Below, one piece after another: positions 13,468 through 15,357 of a DNA stretch of 15,357 bases. Origin of the DNA: an uncultured Blautia sp. (GTDB lineage Bacteria; Bacillota; Clostridia; Lachnospirales; Lachnospiraceae); the NCBI GenBank assembly GCA_900552095.1, contig URYM01000021.1, positions 1 to 15,357 on the forward strand, written 5' to 3'. A model generated the notes under the pieces. The model did no database searches. It saw nothing but the letters and a program-made list of their open reading frames with translations, and was not told where the DNA came from. The position numbers were made by a program, and so were the translations under genes. Numbering within the stretch: position 1 is the first letter of the stretch; every line of letters starts with the position of its first letter.

Positions 13468-14979
13468 ATGCAGGAAAAACAGCCGGTTTCCATGAAACTG
13501 GAAAAGAACGAACGCTGGATGAGGGAACAGTGCCGGGACTGCGCGGATATTAAATTTCGTCCCATGAAGCTGGGACGGGAGAGCAGCCTGTCCTGTCTGA
13601 TGGTTTATATTGAGGTGACAGTAGACAATGTGATGCTTCAGAATTCCCTTTTGGGGCAGCTGGTCAACCGGCTCTGGGAAATGCCCCGGGAAGATCTGAA
13701 GCAGGCGGTCGAGGATAACAGCCTGGGCATCTCCGATGTGGAGGAACTGTTCTTCCTGGAGGATGTAAGAAGAGCTATGCTGGCAGGAAATGCGGTGCTC
13801 TTTTTGGATGGTTATGACCGGGTCTGGAAGATTTCTTCCAAGGGATATCCCAATAAGGGAGTTTCCAAGGCGGAGACGGAAAAGGTTCTGCGGGGATCTA
13901 ACGAGGGGCTGTCCGATTCTGTAAAGGTGAATACAGCGCTGATCAGAAAGCGGGTGCGAAGCACCGGACTGAAGGTGAAGGAAGTATTTCTGGGGGAGCG
14001 CTCAGACACAGTGACAGCTCTGGTCTATATGGAAGAACTGGCTTATCCCGGTGTGGTAGAGGAGATTGAAAGACGGCTTGCGGGATTTGCGGTGGACGGG
14101 GTTCTGGATTCCGGGGTGCTGGAACAGCTGACGGAGAAACGCTGGCTGTCTCCTTTTCCCCAGTATCAGACCACGGAGCGGCCGGATCGGGCTGCCCAGG
14201 CGGTATTAAACGGGAGGGTGGTGATTCTGTCGGACAATTCTCCGGAGGCGCTGATCCTGCCCGCGGCCTTTGCGGATTTTATGAAATCCGGCGAAGATTC
14301 CTATCACCGGTTTGCCATTGCCGGATTTCAGAGAGCTATGCGCTATCTGGCGATGGCGGCGGCCCTTCTCCTCTCCGGGCTTTATCTGGCTGTCATTAAT
14401 TTCCACACGCAGATCCTGCCCACCCATCTGGTTTTGTCGGTGGCGGAGGCGAGAAGGGGAGTTCCTTTTCCCAGTGTTGTGGAAATTCTCTTTATGGAGC
14501 TGGCTTTTGAACTGATACGGGAGGCGGGGATACGGATGCCCGGACTCTTAAGCGGAACGATAGGGATCGTGGGAGGACTGATCATCGGGGATGCGGCGGT
14601 CAGTGCCAACCTGGTCAGTCCGATTACGGTGGTAGTGGTAGCGGCCAGTGCGCTGGGGGCTTTTGCCATTCCGGGGGAGGAGTTTTCCGCTCCCTTTCGC
14701 CTTTTGAAGTTCGGATTTATCCTGGCGGGAGGCTTTTTTGGAATGCTGGGTATTGCCGGGGGGCTTTTTCTTCTGTTCGGGCATCTGGCCGGGCTGACCA
14801 GCTTCGGGATTCCCTATCTGATGCCTTTTGTGGCTATGGAGGCGGAAGATCAGGAAGCGGAGCGGGATAAAATTTTCCGGGCTCCAATCTGGAGGATGCG
14901 TTACCGTCCTGTTTTTGCCAGAAGAGAACAGCGGCTGAGACTGCGGAAAAAGGAGGAAAATCATGTTCGCGGACAATGA
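13468..14979 (+). CDS. Spore germination receptor subunit, GerA family
   Basis: The A-type subunit of an inner-spore-membrane germinant receptor, 503 aa. The hydrophilic N-terminal part (about 1-285) carries the family block LRGSNEGLSDSVKVNTALIRKR (141-162). Membrane segments follow at about 290-311, 363-382, 385-403 and 413-445. The strongly conserved stretch RRGVPFPSVVEILFMELAFELIREAGIRMP (329-358) also lies in this part. The C-terminal tail is basic. GGGGG at 13456-13460 lies 7 nt before the ATG. Its last 17 nt overlap the GerB-family gene, the usual A-B order of ger operons. SpoVAF is a related family, but the adjoining B gene favours a receptor. The nutrient recognised cannot be read from the sequence. 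No clear sigma-G promoter was found in the short gap upstream. Confidence 0.93.
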   Translation: MQEKQPVSMKLEKNERWMREQCRDCADIKFRPMKLGRESSLSCLMVYIEVTVDNVMLQNSLLGQLVNRLWEMPREDLKQAVEDNSLGISDVEELFFLEDVRRAMLAGNAVLFLDGYDRVWKISSKGYPNKGVSKAETEKVLRGSNEGLSDSVKVNTALIRKRVRSTGLKVKEVFLGERSDTVTALVYMEELAYPGVVEEIERRLAGFAVDGVLDSGVLEQLTEKRWLSPFPQYQTTERPDRAAQAVLNGRVVILSDNSPEALILPAAFADFMKSGEDSYHRFAIAGFQRAMRYLAMAAALLLSGLYLAVINFHTQILPTHLVLSVAEARRGVPFPSVVEILFMELAFELIREAGIRMPGLLSGTIGIVGGLIIGDAAVSANLVSPITVVVVAASALGAFAIPGEEFSAPFRLLKFGFILAGGFFGMLGIAGGLFLLFGHLAGLTSFGIPYLMPFVAMEAEDQEAERDKIFRAPIWRMRYRPVFARREQRLRLRKKEENHVRGQ

Positions 14980-15337
14980 GATGATCTCGGAGAGGCAGCT
15001 GACCGTGCAGCTGATGCTTTCTTTTCTGGGGCCCTTGCTTCTGGTGATCCCCGGGCAGAAAGAATTCGGGGGAAGAGAAGGAATCTTCGGGATTCTGCTG
15101 GGATTTGGGGCATTTGCCATCTACCTTTTTTTCCTGCTCCGGCTGGCTGGCGTCTGCCGGAGACCGGCAAAGGCAGCCGGACGGGGGATGAGGGCGGTTA
15201 TAGCGTTTCTTTACGGAGGGATTCTGATTCTGTCGGCGGCTTTTCTTTTTCGGTGCATGGGGCGGATCGGGGTGGAATATCTGGCGGAGGGAGGAGATGA
15301 AAATCTTCTGATCCTTCTTCTTCTCCTGACTGCGGCC
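14963..15337 (+). CDS. Spore germination permease-like subunit, GerB family (3' end missing)
   Basis: The first 125 codons of a polytopic membrane protein. It starts MFADNEMISERQLTVQL, a Spore_permease-type N-terminus in which ISxRQ precedes the first helix. Hydrophobic segments lie at about 17-30, 40-60, 78-95 and 115-125. AGGAGG at 14951-14956 lies 6 nt before the ATG, inside the GerA-family gene. In GerA-type receptors the B subunit helps recognise the germinant. The frame stays open to 15357, but the last 20 bases are sequencing adapter, so the final residues read there (SLIHI) are artefactual. A lipoprotein C-subunit gene would be expected beyond the window. Confidence 0.87.
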
Positions 15338-15357
15338 CTGTCTCTTATACACATCTC
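15338..15357. other. Nextera/Tn5 transposase adapter remnant (not genomic)
   Basis: Bases 15338-15356 are CTGTCTCTTATACACATCT, identical to the 19-bp Tn5 mosaic end as it appears at the 3' end of Nextera reads. The following C matches the next adapter base on one side. The window therefore ends in untrimmed adapter. Confidence 0.96.

Noticed and set aside
1..15337. Mobile element, CRISPR, defence or biosynthetic gene cluster
   Set aside because: No transposase, integrase, repeat-spacer array, toxin-antitoxin pair or terminal repeats seen; all complete genes fit core or sporulation functions with uniform base composition.

Overview
The window looks like a core chromosomal segment of a spore-forming, moderately GC-rich clostridium, most likely a gut Lachnospiraceae. 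Support comes from strong AGGAGG-type ribosome binding sites, frequent AGG/CGG/GGG codons, a SipL-type coat protein, GerA/GerB germination receptor genes, a clostridial-type ThiC and a large share of family-typical housekeeping genes. I see no phage, insertion sequence, CRISPR array, tRNA, rRNA or defence system. I found no convincing undescribed system; the interest lies in regulatory DNA and gene arrangement.

Region 1 (1-4310) starts with the tail of a class I aminotransferase and its terminator. A separate promoter (TTTACC-17-TACAAT) then drives a cell-wall operon: a membrane-anchored L,D-transpeptidase, D-Ala-D-Ala ligase (ddl) and MurF. Ddl makes the dipeptide, MurF adds it to the UDP-MurNAc-tripeptide, and the transpeptidase remodels the stem peptides outside the membrane.

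Region 2 (4311-8767) is a thiamine operon: promoter, TPP riboswitch, intrinsic terminator, a second strong hairpin, then thiW-thiM-thiE-thiD-thiC with every junction overlapping. HMP is made de novo (ThiC) and phosphorylated (ThiD). Thiazole appears to be imported (ThiW) and phosphorylated (ThiM), and ThiE joins the halves. No thiazole-synthesis genes are present here. A perfect 19-bp bidirectional terminator closes the operon against the convergent acyltransferase gene.

Region 3 (8766-13432) holds plsC on the minus strand with a clean promoter, a PrcB-domain lipoprotein, a SipL-like spore protein gene preceded by a good sigma-E-like promoter, and an ispE-gntR pair behind a sigma-A promoter rich in TGTAT/ATACA elements. 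Those elements could be an operator for the FCD-type regulator encoded by the second gene.

Region 4 (13433-15357) is the start of a spore germination receptor operon: a full GerA-family gene and the first part of a GerB-family permease gene. The last 20 bases are not genomic: they match the Nextera/Tn5 transposase adapter, so the true sequence ends near 15337.
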